A stretch of 64,000 bases of DNA from Flammeovirga agarivorans (GCF_012641475.1 NZ_JABAIL010000007.1:62001-126000); one strand, 5' to 3'. Positions 44,068-53,933 are shown, counted from the first letter of the stretch. The notes: a model not told the origin generated them from the letters alone. Numbers and translations: made by a program.

Positions 44068-45219
44068 TTATTTTAAGTGAAAAGCATCGAAGTTAAAACT
44101 GATACCTGCCAACAACTGAAACTGTGTATTGTATTCATTCCTTGAAGATGGATCTGTGTTTTCTTGTTGGAAATAATGATTGTTTGCATCCGCATACGTT
44201 CCAACAATATGAAGGTTAAAATCTTTGTCTTCCCAAGGATAGAATTCCAAAGCAACTTCATAGGTAATCATAAGAGAATTCTTTACTAACTCTGGCTTCT
44301 CTGTAACGGGATTAGTCACAATTACAGCATCATTTTCAGAGTCGAACATCACTTGGTCGAATATTAATTTTATAAAAGGTCTGAAATGTTTACCATTATA
44401 TTTAAACTTAATAGGGGTCGAGTAGTAGGTGCCATTTTTATTAAAATTGGGCATATTTCGCGCTGTGATAAAATCTGTATCGATCCAGAATGTATCAAAA
44501 TTCCATTGTAAGCCAAAAGAGAAGGCGAAGGGCATGCCATCATACAGGTTATAGTTACTTAAGGTGGTAACGTTAGAATATACCTTGATAAAATCTTTTA
44601 CAATATGTCCCCACCAATACACATTAAATTGAGTAGCTTGTATTTGTTTCCCTAGAGAATCAATTTCATTCACTCCATTAGCTACCTGGAAGGCTATATG
44701 TTGACCAGATGCTGTAATATGTTCCGCATGTACTCCAGTTTTCCATAATCTTACATTATTATTGACATATGAATAACGGTAAACATCGTAGGGCCAATAC
44801 TGTTGCTCCATGGTACCATAACCGTAGAAGAACTTCCCTGCTTTAAAAAGCCACTTCTTGTTATCTGTTGTATAGTTAATTGTTGCTACTTGAATATTAT
44901 TGGATAAGTTAGAATCATCTACACCGGTTTGGTTAAAAGCTTGACGATAATTAAAAGTGAAGTTTTCATTTATTTTACCATTCAACATAAAGAGTAATGA
45001 AGACATTCTGAATCTACTATCATCTACATAACCGTCTATATCATTTCCAAACTGAATATTTCTATAATCAAAGCGCCCGTTAATAGGCATATCTAGACTA
45101 CTAGTAAATTGTTCCCATCCACTTTCTTCTTTATCATGTGATTGTGAAAGAACAGGAATAGCCTGAACAAGAAAAAAGAGATGTAGAATAATAGTTCTGA
45201 GGATCATCGAATTTTGCAT
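44068..45219 (-). CDS. Outer-membrane porin, phosphate-selective porin O/P type
   Basis: A 383-residue protein with a signal peptide (ILHLFFLVQAIPVLSQ) and a series of amphipathic strands typical of Porin_O_P proteins: GRFDYRNIQFGNDIDGYVDD, LNGKINENFTFNYRQAF, WLFKAGKFFYGYGTME (the family K-x-G-x-F motif), and late strands ending GISFNFDAFHLK. Such porins let anions or small solutes cross the outer membrane; the substrate is not readable. The gene stands alone on the minus strand. Alternative starts exist a few codons in (MILRTIILHL), with no effect on the mature protein. Confidence 0.75.
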   Translation of the reverse strand: MQNSMILRTIILHLFFLVQAIPVLSQSHDKEESGWEQFTSSLDMPINGRFDYRNIQFGNDIDGYVDDSRFRMSSLLFMLNGKINENFTFNYRQAFNQTGVDDSNLSNNIQVATINYTTDNKKWLFKAGKFFYGYGTMEQQYWPYDVYRYSYVNNNVRLWKTGVHAEHITASGQHIAFQVANGVNEIDSLGKQIQATQFNVYWWGHIVKDFIKVYSNVTTLSNYNLYDGMPFAFSFGLQWNFDTFWIDTDFITARNMPNFNKNGTYYSTPIKFKYNGKHFRPFIKLIFDQVMFDSENDAVIVTNPVTEKPELVKNSLMITYEVALEFYPWEDKDFNLHIVGTYADANNHYFQQENTDPSSRNEYNTQFQLLAGISFNFDAFHLK

Positions 45220-45379
45220 AGTAGTAGGTAATAAAATTCAAGAGATTGCTTCAATTAAAAATATGGTTCTAGTGTAATATCAAATTTGAAACACATTTAC
45301 CCCAAATAAAATTCATTAATTAGCCAACCAATCTTGTATATTTATAGAATTAACCAATATTTTAATCAGATAATACCAA

Positions 45380-46039
45380 ATGATTTCGAGGACTATTCCG
45401 GTAAAGAAGTTAGATGTATTAAGCGAAAAGCTTCAAAATTTTGAAAGTCATTACAATAAGGATTCCCATACGATAGAATATCTTGAAAATTCTGAGATAC
45501 AATATTCATTAAGGTTACCTTGGCAATTAAATACACAATTTGAAGCAAGAGATGTTGTCTATGTCATCTGTATTATCCAAACAGAAAGTGCTTCAGTTGG
45601 GTTAGTAAAAAACGATGAGATCGTGTTGCATAAGACTTTTTCAACTTATGCAGTGAGGAAAAAACAAGGGAAAAGTCAGATAAAGTATTTAAAAACCAGA
45701 GGTAAGTCAAAAGCAGGATCAAGGTTAAGGTTGGCGAATACCATCAATTTTTTTGAACATATTAATGAAAGACTTACCGAGTATTTTAAGGATAATACAG
45801 TAGAAAAAATAGCATTTAGTTGTTCAAAAATACTTATTCCATATTTGTACTCATCTAAGGTGGCTTGTCCGTTTGATAAAAAAGATGAGAGAATATATAA
45901 AGTACCCAAACACCTCTCAAACGCTAATTTTGAAGACCTTCAAATGGTACATCAACTACTTTCAAAAGGTGAACTGATCATAAAAGAAGACAACAAAGAT
46001 GAAGCAGAAGAAATGCTACAAGAAGTATTTGCAAACTAA
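45380..46039 (+). CDS. VLRF1-type protein (Vms1/ANKZF1 release-factor domain), bacterial
   Basis: A 219-residue protein that matches the pattern of the Vms1-like release factor 1 domain. The core reads TYAVRKKQGKSQIKYLKTRG with G97-K98-S99-Q100, corresponding to the GxxQ loop of Vms1 and ANKZF1 whose Gln acts like that of the GGQ motif of eRF1. It is followed by SKAGSRLRLANTINFFEHIN, equivalent to the conserved SAG-x-x-x-R-R-x-N segment. Strand ARDVVYVICIIQTESASVGL precedes it. Eukaryotic members release nascent chains from stalled 60S-tRNA complexes; a ribosome-rescue role here is inferred. The gene overlaps the following esterase gene by 41 bases. Confidence 0.75.
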   Translation: MISRTIPVKKLDVLSEKLQNFESHYNKDSHTIEYLENSEIQYSLRLPWQLNTQFEARDVVYVICIIQTESASVGLVKNDEIVLHKTFSTYAVRKKQGKSQIKYLKTRGKSKAGSRLRLANTINFFEHINERLTEYFKDNTVEKIAFSCSKILIPYLYSSKVACPFDKKDERIYKVPKHLSNANFEDLQMVHQLLSKGELIIKEDNKDEAEEMLQEVFAN

Positions 46040-47084
46040 TCTAATAGTTCCCATACTATTCCTAATAATTGGGGGGTGTCAAACATCAACTAGCCAAACA
46101 AAAATGGAAAATATATATATACAAGGTAGAGTCGAACAAAGTAATGAACAAATAAAAATATTTTGGCCAGGTACCATTCTCACTTTCAAAATAAATGGAG
46201 GCCCATTAAAAGTTCAGCTATCTGATGATTTAGGAGAAAGTAGGTACTCAATCATCGTTGATGGTAAAGAAATAGAGGATATTCAGCCCACAGAGAATAA
46301 AGAATGGTATGTGTTGTATGCTCCTAAAGATAAAAAAGATCATACCGTTGAATTACATCGCAAAAACGATTTTTCAAAAGGAACCTCTACACTTTACGCA
46401 GTAGTTTGTGATGGAGATCTAGATGAAATAAAACCCAATAAAAAACATATCGAATATTATGGAAATTCCATTTCTGTAGGATATGCCAATGAAGATACAA
46501 CAGGTAATGATGATAGTTATTTCACTAATAATTATTGGGCATATACTTCACAAACATCTAGGGCATTAAATACAGAACAAACGATTATTGCAAGAAGTGG
46601 TATAGGTTTAATGGTCAGTTGGTTTGATTTGATTATGCCTGAATTATATGATCGATTAAACCCAAATGATAAAAAATCAAAATGGGACTTTTCAAAGAAA
46701 ATTCCTGATCTTGTTGTTATTAACCTAATGCAAAATGACAAGTGGTTGATGCAAAACCCTGATAATGAAAACTTCTTAAAGCGTATTGGAAGAAGGCAAT
46801 TGGAAGGAGAGGAGATCATTGAAAAATATTCACAATTTCTCCAGGGTATACGATTAAAGTATCCTAATACACCTATCATTTGTACTTTAGGTTGTATGGA
46901 TATTTCAAGCAAATCATCAGTATTTCCAGAATATGTCAAGTCGGCTATTCATTATATGAGGGATGACCAAATTTATTACTTAGAGTATCCTTTCTTGGCT
47001 AAGTTAGCTCATCCATCTGTAGAAATGCATACAAAGATGTCTCAATATCTTGTTGAGTTTATTCGGAAACATCAATTAATATAG
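45999..47084 (+). CDS. SGNH/GDSL esterase lipoprotein, CE2-like
   Basis: A 361-residue lipoprotein. The start at 45999 lies inside the previous gene (41-base overlap) but yields a proper leader: basic MKQKKCYKKY, hydrophobic LIVPILFLIIGG, lipid Cys in GGCQTS. An N-terminal jelly-roll (about 40-135) precedes the SGNH hydrolase domain: block I YYGNSISVGY with the nucleophile Ser, a middle NLMQND segment, and the end block AHPSVEMH with the catalytic His. This two-domain order is that of CE2 carbohydrate esterases, which remove acetyl groups from polysaccharides. The overlap implies cotranscription with the VLRF1 gene, though their roles seem unrelated. Confidence 0.8.
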   Translation: MKQKKCYKKYLQTNLIVPILFLIIGGCQTSTSQTKMENIYIQGRVEQSNEQIKIFWPGTILTFKINGGPLKVQLSDDLGESRYSIIVDGKEIEDIQPTENKEWYVLYAPKDKKDHTVELHRKNDFSKGTSTLYAVVCDGDLDEIKPNKKHIEYYGNSISVGYANEDTTGNDDSYFTNNYWAYTSQTSRALNTEQTIIARSGIGLMVSWFDLIMPELYDRLNPNDKKSKWDFSKKIPDLVVINLMQNDKWLMQNPDNENFLKRIGRRQLEGEEIIEKYSQFLQGIRLKYPNTPIICTLGCMDISSKSSVFPEYVKSAIHYMRDDQIYYLEYPFLAKLAHPSVEMHTKMSQYLVEFIRKHQLI

Positions 47085-47199
47085 TTGTAAGATTATGAGA
47101 TAATACTTCACTTTTCTAGGTGAACTTTTGATCCTCAATTGCTTTTGATTATTTTCTATTCTGTCAATATTTTACACTTAACAGTAAACTACTTAGAGT

Positions 47200-47742
47200 A
47201 TGTATGGAATTGTAAACAAGGCGATTCAAGGGCTAGTTATTGAGAACTTTGGAGAGGATAAATGGCGATCAATTTTGAAAGAGAGTGGAGTAAGTATAGA
47301 TATGTTCGCCGGAAATGAGATTTACGATGATAGTATTACCTTCGATCTTGCGATAGCAGCATCTAAAGTTTTAGAATTACCATTATCGGATGTATTAGTA
47401 GCATTTGGAAAGTATTGGGTCTTAAATACAGCAAAGAAACATTACGGTTCATTAATGGATACAGGAGGAAATACCTTGAAAGAGTTCTTTGTTAATCTAC
47501 CAAATTTTCATAGCCGAGTAATGTTGCTCTATCCAAATATTCAGCCTCCAGAGTTTGATGTAGAAAGTGTAAGTGAGAATGAGCTGAAACTAAGATATTT
47601 TTCTAAAAGAGAAGGACTAACGGATTTTGTTCATGGTTTAATTCTTGGTTTAGGAGAAGCTTTCGATACTGAAGTGTCAACTGAACTTTTGGAAGGAAGA
47701 AAGGATGGCTTAAAATACGATGAATTTTCTGTAAAGTGGTAG
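47200..47742 (+). CDS. H-NOX heme nitric-oxide sensor
   Basis: A 180-residue H-NOX (heme NO-binding) protein. The start MYGIVNKAIQGLVIENFGED is the family signature. The proximal heme ligand is H104 in NLPNFHSRVMLLYP, and the heme-propionate motif Y-x-S-x-R is present as Y133-F-S135-K-R137. H-NOX proteins bind NO (or O2) and control a partner enzyme. The next gene, one base away, encodes a kinase with an H-NOX-associated domain, the expected partner. It is cytosolic. It has no DNA-binding or catalytic part of its own. Confidence 0.92.
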   Translation: MYGIVNKAIQGLVIENFGEDKWRSILKESGVSIDMFAGNEIYDDSITFDLAIAASKVLELPLSDVLVAFGKYWVLNTAKKHYGSLMDTGGNTLKEFFVNLPNFHSRVMLLYPNIQPPEFDVESVSENELKLRYFSKREGLTDFVHGLILGLGEAFDTEVSTELLEGRKDGLKYDEFSVKW

Positions 47743-47743
47743 T

Positions 47744-50700
47744 ATGGATTTTAAAATTGGTAATACGAAATTAGATTTCAATAAACTTTATCCATTTCAT
47801 TTTCTTCTTGATAGAAGTCTATCAATATTATCAGTCGGGAAAAGCTTCGAAAAGTTATTTCCTGACTGTAAATTTGAAAAGTTAGATAAAGTCTTAAAAC
47901 TTGTTCGTCCTTGGAGCATCGAGTTTGGCTATGAGGAGGTACAAACCCAGTTACAAAAGGTATTTGTTTTCCAGAATCAAGAAAGAGATATTGTCTTAAG
48001 AGGACAGATTATCATTCTTGAGGAAGATAAAAATATACTTTTTTTGGGTTCACCATGGATGAAAAGTACTGATGAACTAGTCACCCATAAACTTTCACTT
48101 ACCGATTTTGCTTTAAATGACCCAACTCCTGATGCCGTTCAACTATTAAAAATGAATGAAATCAACTTACTGGAATTGAGAGAGTTAACTACCAAACTGA
48201 AGCAGCAAAAAAGTATCGTTGAAGAAAAAGAGATATTATATAGAGGTCTGGTAGAAAATGCTTCGGAAATCATTGTTAGAACCAATAAGGAAGGTAAGCT
48301 ACTTTATGTCAACCCATCTGCCGAAAGTATTACAGGGTATACTGAATTTGAACTTCTAGGTAAAACATTTTTTGATTTTATCACTCCTGATATGTACGAA
48401 CAGATCTCTGAACAGTTCTTACAGCAAACGCTCCAAAAGAAAGATAAAGATGTTTATGAATTTAGTATTACAAATAAAAATGGAAAAATAATATGGTTGT
48501 ACCAAACGGTAATATCTATCAAAGGAGAAAATGATGAAATCATTGGCTATACTTCCGTAGGGATAGATATTTCTTTAAGAAAAGAGATGGAGGAAACACT
48601 AGAAAGAGCGAGGGAAAAAGCAATTGAATCTTCTAGAGTTAAGGAGCGATTTATTGCCAATACATCACATGAGTTGAGAACACCAATGAATGCTATTATT
48701 GGTCTATCCAACCTATTAACAAAAACACCATTATTACCTAAGCAATCTGAATTTATCAATGCCATTAAAACATCAGCCGAAAACCTTTTGGTTGTAATTA
48801 ATGATGTATTGGATATCTCAAAAATTGAATCTGAAAAATTAGAAATAGAAAGTATTGAATTTGATTTGACGGATAGAATCAAATCATTTGTAAAATCATT
48901 AGAGATCCGAGCAACAGAAAAAAATATTCTATTAAATCATACAATGGATGAAGATATTCATCCAACTCTAAAAGGAGATCCCTACAGGCTTAATCAGGTC
49001 TTGACGAATTTAGTCAGTAATGCCATCAAATTTACAACTGAAGGAGAAGTAAAAATTGAGGTTTTAATCGATAAAGAAAAGAGTAATGAAGAAATTCAGA
49101 ATATCATTTTTAAAGTGATTGACACAGGTGAGGGGATTCCTAAGGAGAAACATCATAAAATATTTGAGGGCTTCTCTCAGGCAGATGTCTCTGTAACGAG
49201 AAAATTTGGAGGAACCGGTTTAGGCCTAACAATTAGTCGAAGCCTTATTGAATTGATGGGTGGTGAAATATCGCTAGAAAGTGAAGTAGGCGAAGGATCT
49301 ACATTTATTGTTTCTATTCCATTCGAAAAATGTGAATCAATTACTACTGAAGAAAAACCATTATTGAATTCAGAAGATATTGACTGGAGTGATTTTGATG
49401 TACTTTTAGTAGAAGATAATCAGTTCAATCAATTATTAGCGGAGAATATTCTTTTACAATGGAAGCTAAATATTGATATCGCTGATAATGGAAAAATTGC
49501 GATAGAAAAGCTTAAAAAGAAGAATTATGATGTCATTTTGATGGATATTCAAATGCCAGAAATGGATGGTATAGAAACAACCCAATATATACGAAATAAA
49601 CTTCAGATAGGTACACCAATTATTGCGTTAACCGCTAATGCAATGAAAAGTGATCTAGACTCATACAGGGAAAAGGGAATGGAGGCCTGTGTAACCAAAC
49701 CTTTCCAACAAGACGATCTTCAAAGAGAACTTAGTAAGATCTTTGATCAGAAGGAAATTATCGATGAACATGGTGTAGATCATTCGAAATGGTCTGGTAA
49801 AAATATCTTGTTGGTAGAAGACAATCAATATAATCAACTTCTTGTAGTGAATATCCTTAACCGTTGGGGATTGAATGTTGATACTGCCGATGATGGAGAT
49901 GAGGCAATATCCTTTATCCAAAGAAAAGAATATGATCTTATTCTAATGGATATTCAGATGCCAAAAATGGATGGGGTAGAAGCGTCTAAGAAAATTAGAA
50001 AATCATTTACCCAAGATGTTCCTATTATTGCCTTTTCTGCCAATCTAACTCCTGAGTACGAGAAAGAATTCTTAGAAGTAGGAATGAATGGTTGTATTCC
50101 AAAGCCATTTAAAGTAGGGCAACTTAAGAAAGTGATCCATGATGTTTTCTACTTTGAACCCAATGAAACTAAACCTGAATTACACCGACCTGAAGATAGT
50201 TGGAGAGGGAAGAAAGTCTTGGTCGTTGAAGACAATATGTTTAACCAACTATTAGTTGTCAATATCCTTGAAGGTTGGGGAATGGAAATCAAAACCGCTG
50301 AAAATGGGCAGAAGGCAGTAGACTTAGTGAAAGAAAACGATTTTGATATCATTCTTATGGATATCCAAATGCCTGTAATGGACGGAGTAGAGGCGACCAA
50401 GATAATCAGAGGAGACTTGCATAAAAATTTACCAATAATTGCGTTAACAGCGAATAGTTCCCGTTCTGAACAAAACCTATATATGAAAACAGGTATGGAT
50501 GCGTGTGTTTCTAAACCGTTTGATCTAGAAGATTTCGAAAAGACCATTAAAGGTTTCTTACAGGAAACGAATGACAAGGCCCATGAAAATAAAAATCAGG
50601 TACAAGAAAAGGACTGGGAAGGTATTAGAGTTCTTATCGTAGAGGATAATTCTTTTAATCTATTATTATTGAAAGGAATTTTAGAAGGTTGGAAGATGAA

Positions 50701-50977
50701 CATAATGGAAGCAGAGAATGGACAAGTAGCTGTTGATCTCTGTAAAAAACATCAATTTGATATTATATTAATGGATATTCAAATGCCAGTGATGGATGGA
50801 GTAGATGCTACGAAAATAATGAGGGATGAACTTAATATTGATGTTCCAATTATTGCAATCACAGCCAACTCAGAAAAAGAGCTAGTTAAAAAATATTTGA
50901 AGGTGGGTATGAACGCCTGTATTCCTAAACCATATGGTCAGGAACAACTTCAAAAATCAATCATGAAATATTTATAA
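47744..50977 (+). CDS. H-NOX-associated hybrid histidine kinase with four receiver domains
   Basis: A 1077-residue cytosolic protein. Order of domains: H-NOX-associated PAS-like domain at about 10-130 (YPFHFLLDRSLSILSVGKSF), coiled-coil linker, PAS sensor (~165-280), HisKA with H309 in NTSHELRTPMN, HATPase with N, G1 and G2 boxes (LTNLVSNAIKF, DTGEGIP, GGTGLGLTIS), then four CheY-like receivers with phospho-acceptors at D601, D736, D873 and D1011. All four keep the conserved acidic pair, Thr/Ser and Lys. No Hpt domain is visible, so phosphate leaving the receivers needs an outside phosphotransfer protein. It is coupled to the H-NOX gene by a one-base gap. Confidence 0.92.
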   Translation: MDFKIGNTKLDFNKLYPFHFLLDRSLSILSVGKSFEKLFPDCKFEKLDKVLKLVRPWSIEFGYEEVQTQLQKVFVFQNQERDIVLRGQIIILEEDKNILFLGSPWMKSTDELVTHKLSLTDFALNDPTPDAVQLLKMNEINLLELRELTTKLKQQKSIVEEKEILYRGLVENASEIIVRTNKEGKLLYVNPSAESITGYTEFELLGKTFFDFITPDMYEQISEQFLQQTLQKKDKDVYEFSITNKNGKIIWLYQTVISIKGENDEIIGYTSVGIDISLRKEMEETLERAREKAIESSRVKERFIANTSHELRTPMNAIIGLSNLLTKTPLLPKQSEFINAIKTSAENLLVVINDVLDISKIESEKLEIESIEFDLTDRIKSFVKSLEIRATEKNILLNHTMDEDIHPTLKGDPYRLNQVLTNLVSNAIKFTTEGEVKIEVLIDKEKSNEEIQNIIFKVIDTGEGIPKEKHHKIFEGFSQADVSVTRKFGGTGLGLTISRSLIELMGGEISLESEVGEGSTFIVSIPFEKCESITTEEKPLLNSEDIDWSDFDVLLVEDNQFNQLLAENILLQWKLNIDIADNGKIAIEKLKKKNYDVILMDIQMPEMDGIETTQYIRNKLQIGTPIIALTANAMKSDLDSYREKGMEACVTKPFQQDDLQRELSKIFDQKEIIDEHGVDHSKWSGKNILLVEDNQYNQLLVVNILNRWGLNVDTADDGDEAISFIQRKEYDLILMDIQMPKMDGVEASKKIRKSFTQDVPIIAFSANLTPEYEKEFLEVGMNGCIPKPFKVGQLKKVIHDVFYFEPNETKPELHRPEDSWRGKKVLVVEDNMFNQLLVVNILEGWGMEIKTAENGQKAVDLVKENDFDIILMDIQMPVMDGVEATKIIRGDLHKNLPIIALTANSSRSEQNLYMKTGMDACVSKPFDLEDFEKTIKGFLQETNDKAHENKNQVQEKDWEGIRVLIVEDNSFNLLLLKGILEGWKMNIMEAENGQVAVDLCKKHQFDIILMDIQMPVMDGVDATKIMRDELNIDVPIIAITANSEKELVKKYLKVGMNACIPKPYGQEQLQKSIMKYL

Positions 50978-50980
50978 AAG

Positions 50981-51019
50981 AAAAGAGAGTGAAGCTATTG
51001 TAATGCTTCACTCTCTTTT
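50981..51019. terminator. Bidirectional terminator after the hybrid kinase
   Basis: A perfect 15-bp stem (50981-50995 with 51005-51019) between the kinase stop at 50977 and the convergent membrane-protein stop at 51022. Confidence 0.85.
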
Positions 51020-51021
51020 AG

Positions 51022-51303
51022 TTAAGTGGTTAAATGCTGATTCTTTTTACCCCAGAAGTACCATAATACTCCAAATCCAATTCCTAAAATTCCAAGCGTA
51101 TGATATACATGATAACCGTAATGTGTTAATGTAGTAATAAACCAAAATATATCACTGATTACAGGTGTAAAGAATGATACAATGGCAACCCATAAACCTT
51201 CCATTCGATAAGCTTTGTGCACAAAAAATAAGTGATAAGCTAATGCTAGAAATGGAAATACGCCTATTATAAAATTTAGAAAGTAATCCTTAAAATCTTT
51301 CAT
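51022..51303 (-). CDS. Small membrane protein, about three helices
   Basis: A 93-residue protein from the ATG at 51303 (MKDFKDYFLNFIIGVFPFLA); a further ATG four codons upstream is possible. Three hydrophobic segments are visible: FLNFIIGVFPFLALAYHLFF, LWVAIVSFFTPVISDIFWFI and TLGILGIGFGVLWYFWG. Aromatic and His residues cluster between the second and third helices. I recognise no family. It stands alone between the H-NOX kinase and hrpB and shares a terminator with the kinase gene. Confidence 0.55.
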   Translation of the reverse strand: MKDFKDYFLNFIIGVFPFLALAYHLFFVHKAYRMEGLWVAIVSFFTPVISDIFWFITTLTHYGYHVYHTLGILGIGFGVLWYFWGKKNQHLTT

Positions 51304-51415
51304 AATAACAGCCATTTCGTTTATAAATTATTTATACATAAATATACGAAATTGACTGATAAAGTTTGAGTTAAAACATTCTAATCAATGTTAATACTTC
51401 CTCATAGTGAGATGT

Positions 51416-53905
51416 TTAAGGTTTCTTTCTTTTAACACCTCGAACCGCTTCTTCAGTCCAAGGGTTATCAGGCCATGAATGTTTAGGATATCTACGTTTC
51501 AAGTCTTTCTTCACTTCAAAATATGCATTGTTCCAAAAGCTATTTAGGTCAGCAGTGATCTGTACGGGTTTAAATCCAGGGCTTAGTAAATGCATAAGCA
51601 CTTTATTTTTTCCATGATTTACGCTCGGTGTATTTTCTAAACCAAAACATTCCTGCAAGCGGACAGCTAGTATTGCTGGCTCTCCATTGTTCTGATATTT
51701 TATCTTAATATTTGACCCACTAGGCACTTCTATTCGTTGCGGAGCCAATACATCTAACTTTTCTTGTAACTCCCAATCTAAAGAATGGTGCAAGATATCT
51801 TTTAACTTCAATTTCTTAAGGTCAGATGGTTTTTTCACCTGATCAAGGTAAGGCAGTAGCCAATCTTTACATGTAAGTAAAAGTGTTTCGGTAGATACAT
51901 CAGGCCATTTGTCTTGTGGGTTCCACTTTTTTAATGACATGATTCTAGCCTGCCATTGTTCTACTTCTTCATCAAAGTTTAAGAGTTGTTTTCCTTCTTT
52001 TTTGATGGCATTCAGAATTGCTTCCTCTAACAAATCTGGATCTGGATCATTAAGAGGAACACTCCTTAAAACAATATTGCCAATACGAAGGTCTTTTGTA
52101 GCGATTAACCCACCATCATCAGAGTCCCATGTAACTATTTCTTTTTCCTTAACCATTGGAGCCAAATCTTTGGGATCTAATGTTGAAGCCATAAAGATTT
52201 TCCCCATACCGTCTCGAGCATCGATATGAGCGACAGCCAGCCATTGTTCATAGGCAAGATCATCTTTATGTCCCACCATTGCAATTTTACCATTAGCCAA
52301 TTGGAATTGAGCATTATTACCAGGTTTTGAACAAGCAATTCTCTCGGGGTAGGCATGAGCTAATAGAATACCTGTCTCGTAATCATCTACAGAAGAATTA
52401 TCATCCTTGATATCAAACATTTTTCTATACTGATTGGCAATTTTTTCGATCTGATTAAACCTTCTATTCTTTTGCCCTTCTTTACGGAACCTTCTAAGTC
52501 CTTCTATTCTTAAGTTAATGTCTACACCTGCTTCTCTGCCTAATGGATCTCTTTCTTCAACAATTGCTGCAAGATCTGTTGCTAAAGGAAGAAGATCGTT
52601 TTCTTCAGCAAACAATAACATGTGGGCAATACGAGGATGACAAGGTAATCGATGTATATTTTTACCATGGTCTGTAATTTGGTTATCTTCAATTGCATCA
52701 AGTTGCTCTAAGGTTTCTCTAGCTTGGTATACATGACCTTGTGGTGGAGGGGTTACCCATGATAACTCAGAATGATTGATAATACCCCATTGTGCCATAT
52801 CTAATACTAATGAAGACAAATCAGCTTGTTCGATCTCGGGAATACGTTGTTCATCTAAACGCTCATTGGTGGCTTTACTCCATAAACGGTAACATGTTCC
52901 TGGACCCAAACGTCCTGCTCTACCTGCTCTTTGATCAGCTGCATCTTTAGAAATTTGTACTGTAGTTAATCTAGATAAACCGGAGTTGGGATCAAACTGT
53001 TGAGTACGACCGAACCCCGTATCAATAACAACTGTTACACCTTGAATTGTTAAACTAGTTTCAGCAATTGATGTGGCTAATACTACTTTCCTTTTACCTT
53101 CTTTGTTAGGCATTATTGCAGCTTGCTGCATTCTATGGGGAAGCTGCCCATAAAGAGGGTGTACTGCAAAATCTCTTAGTTGTGTTCTAAGAATACCTTC
53201 ACACTTCTTTATTTCACCTTGTCCAGGTAAAAAGCATAAAATATCACCCTCATGTTTTTTTGAGGCATCGATAGCTGCTTTTGCTGTCATTTCTGGGATC
53301 AAGAAGCGATCAATATCTCCAATATATTGCAAATCCACTGGATACATTCTTCCCTTACTTTCCAGAATTGGGGCGTTATCAAGCATAGAAGATAGTTGTG
53401 GCATGTCTAATGTTGCAGACATAACAAGTATCTTCAGGTCATCTCGGAGTACCTGCTGAGTTTCCCTACAAAGTGCCATAGCCACATCAGCATGTAAACT
53501 TCTTTCATGAAACTCATCAAAGATAACCATAGCAACGTCTTCTAAAGCATTGTCTTGATGGATCATTCTAGTAAGAATTCCCTCAGTCAAAACTTCAATC
53601 CTTGTATTCTTAGAAACCTTAGTATCAAACCTAACACGATAACCTACGGTATCACCTACTTTTTCACCTAAAAGATCAGCCATACGGTTAGCAATTGTTT
53701 TTGCTGCTAATCGTCGAGGCTCGAGCAAATAGATTTTTTTACCTTCAAGAAAAGGTTGATCAAGAAATAATAAGGGGACAAGTGTACTTTTCCCGGCACC
53801 CGGAGGAGCCTTGAGTATCATTGTCGAATGCTCTGTACAGGTAGAAATAATTTCTTCTGCTATTTCCTTTACAGGAAGATCTATTTTAGATATATCTAAT
53901 GCCAC
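51416..53905 (-). CDS. hrpB: ATP-dependent helicase HrpB
   Basis: An 829-residue DEAH-family helicase of the HrpB type. Walker A PPGAGKST holds K39, the DEFH box is at 130-133 (IFDEFHERS), SAT follows, and the C lobe has DQRAGRAGRLGPGTCYRLWS, then the HrpB-specific C-terminal domain (LIRE-type segment, here SGSNIKIKYQNNGEPAILAV). I choose the GTG at 53905 (MALDISKIDLPVKEI): the only ATG upstream, at 53944, overlaps the -7 box of a well-formed promoter. HrpB is a widely conserved bacterial helicase of poorly defined role, thought to act on RNA. It is divergent from the response regulator. Confidence 0.88.
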   Translation of the reverse strand: MALDISKIDLPVKEIAEEIISTCTEHSTMILKAPPGAGKSTLVPLLFLDQPFLEGKKIYLLEPRRLAAKTIANRMADLLGEKVGDTVGYRVRFDTKVSKNTRIEVLTEGILTRMIHQDNALEDVAMVIFDEFHERSLHADVAMALCRETQQVLRDDLKILVMSATLDMPQLSSMLDNAPILESKGRMYPVDLQYIGDIDRFLIPEMTAKAAIDASKKHEGDILCFLPGQGEIKKCEGILRTQLRDFAVHPLYGQLPHRMQQAAIMPNKEGKRKVVLATSIAETSLTIQGVTVVIDTGFGRTQQFDPNSGLSRLTTVQISKDAADQRAGRAGRLGPGTCYRLWSKATNERLDEQRIPEIEQADLSSLVLDMAQWGIINHSELSWVTPPPQGHVYQARETLEQLDAIEDNQITDHGKNIHRLPCHPRIAHMLLFAEENDLLPLATDLAAIVEERDPLGREAGVDINLRIEGLRRFRKEGQKNRRFNQIEKIANQYRKMFDIKDDNSSVDDYETGILLAHAYPERIACSKPGNNAQFQLANGKIAMVGHKDDLAYEQWLAVAHIDARDGMGKIFMASTLDPKDLAPMVKEKEIVTWDSDDGGLIATKDLRIGNIVLRSVPLNDPDPDLLEEAILNAIKKEGKQLLNFDEEVEQWQARIMSLKKWNPQDKWPDVSTETLLLTCKDWLLPYLDQVKKPSDLKKLKLKDILHHSLDWELQEKLDVLAPQRIEVPSGSNIKIKYQNNGEPAILAVRLQECFGLENTPSVNHGKNKVLMHLLSPGFKPVQITADLNSFWNNAYFEVKKDLKRRYPKHSWPDNPWTEEAVRGVKRKKP

Positions 53906-53933
53906 TTGATCTAAGTATTGGTGAAAAAACAGA

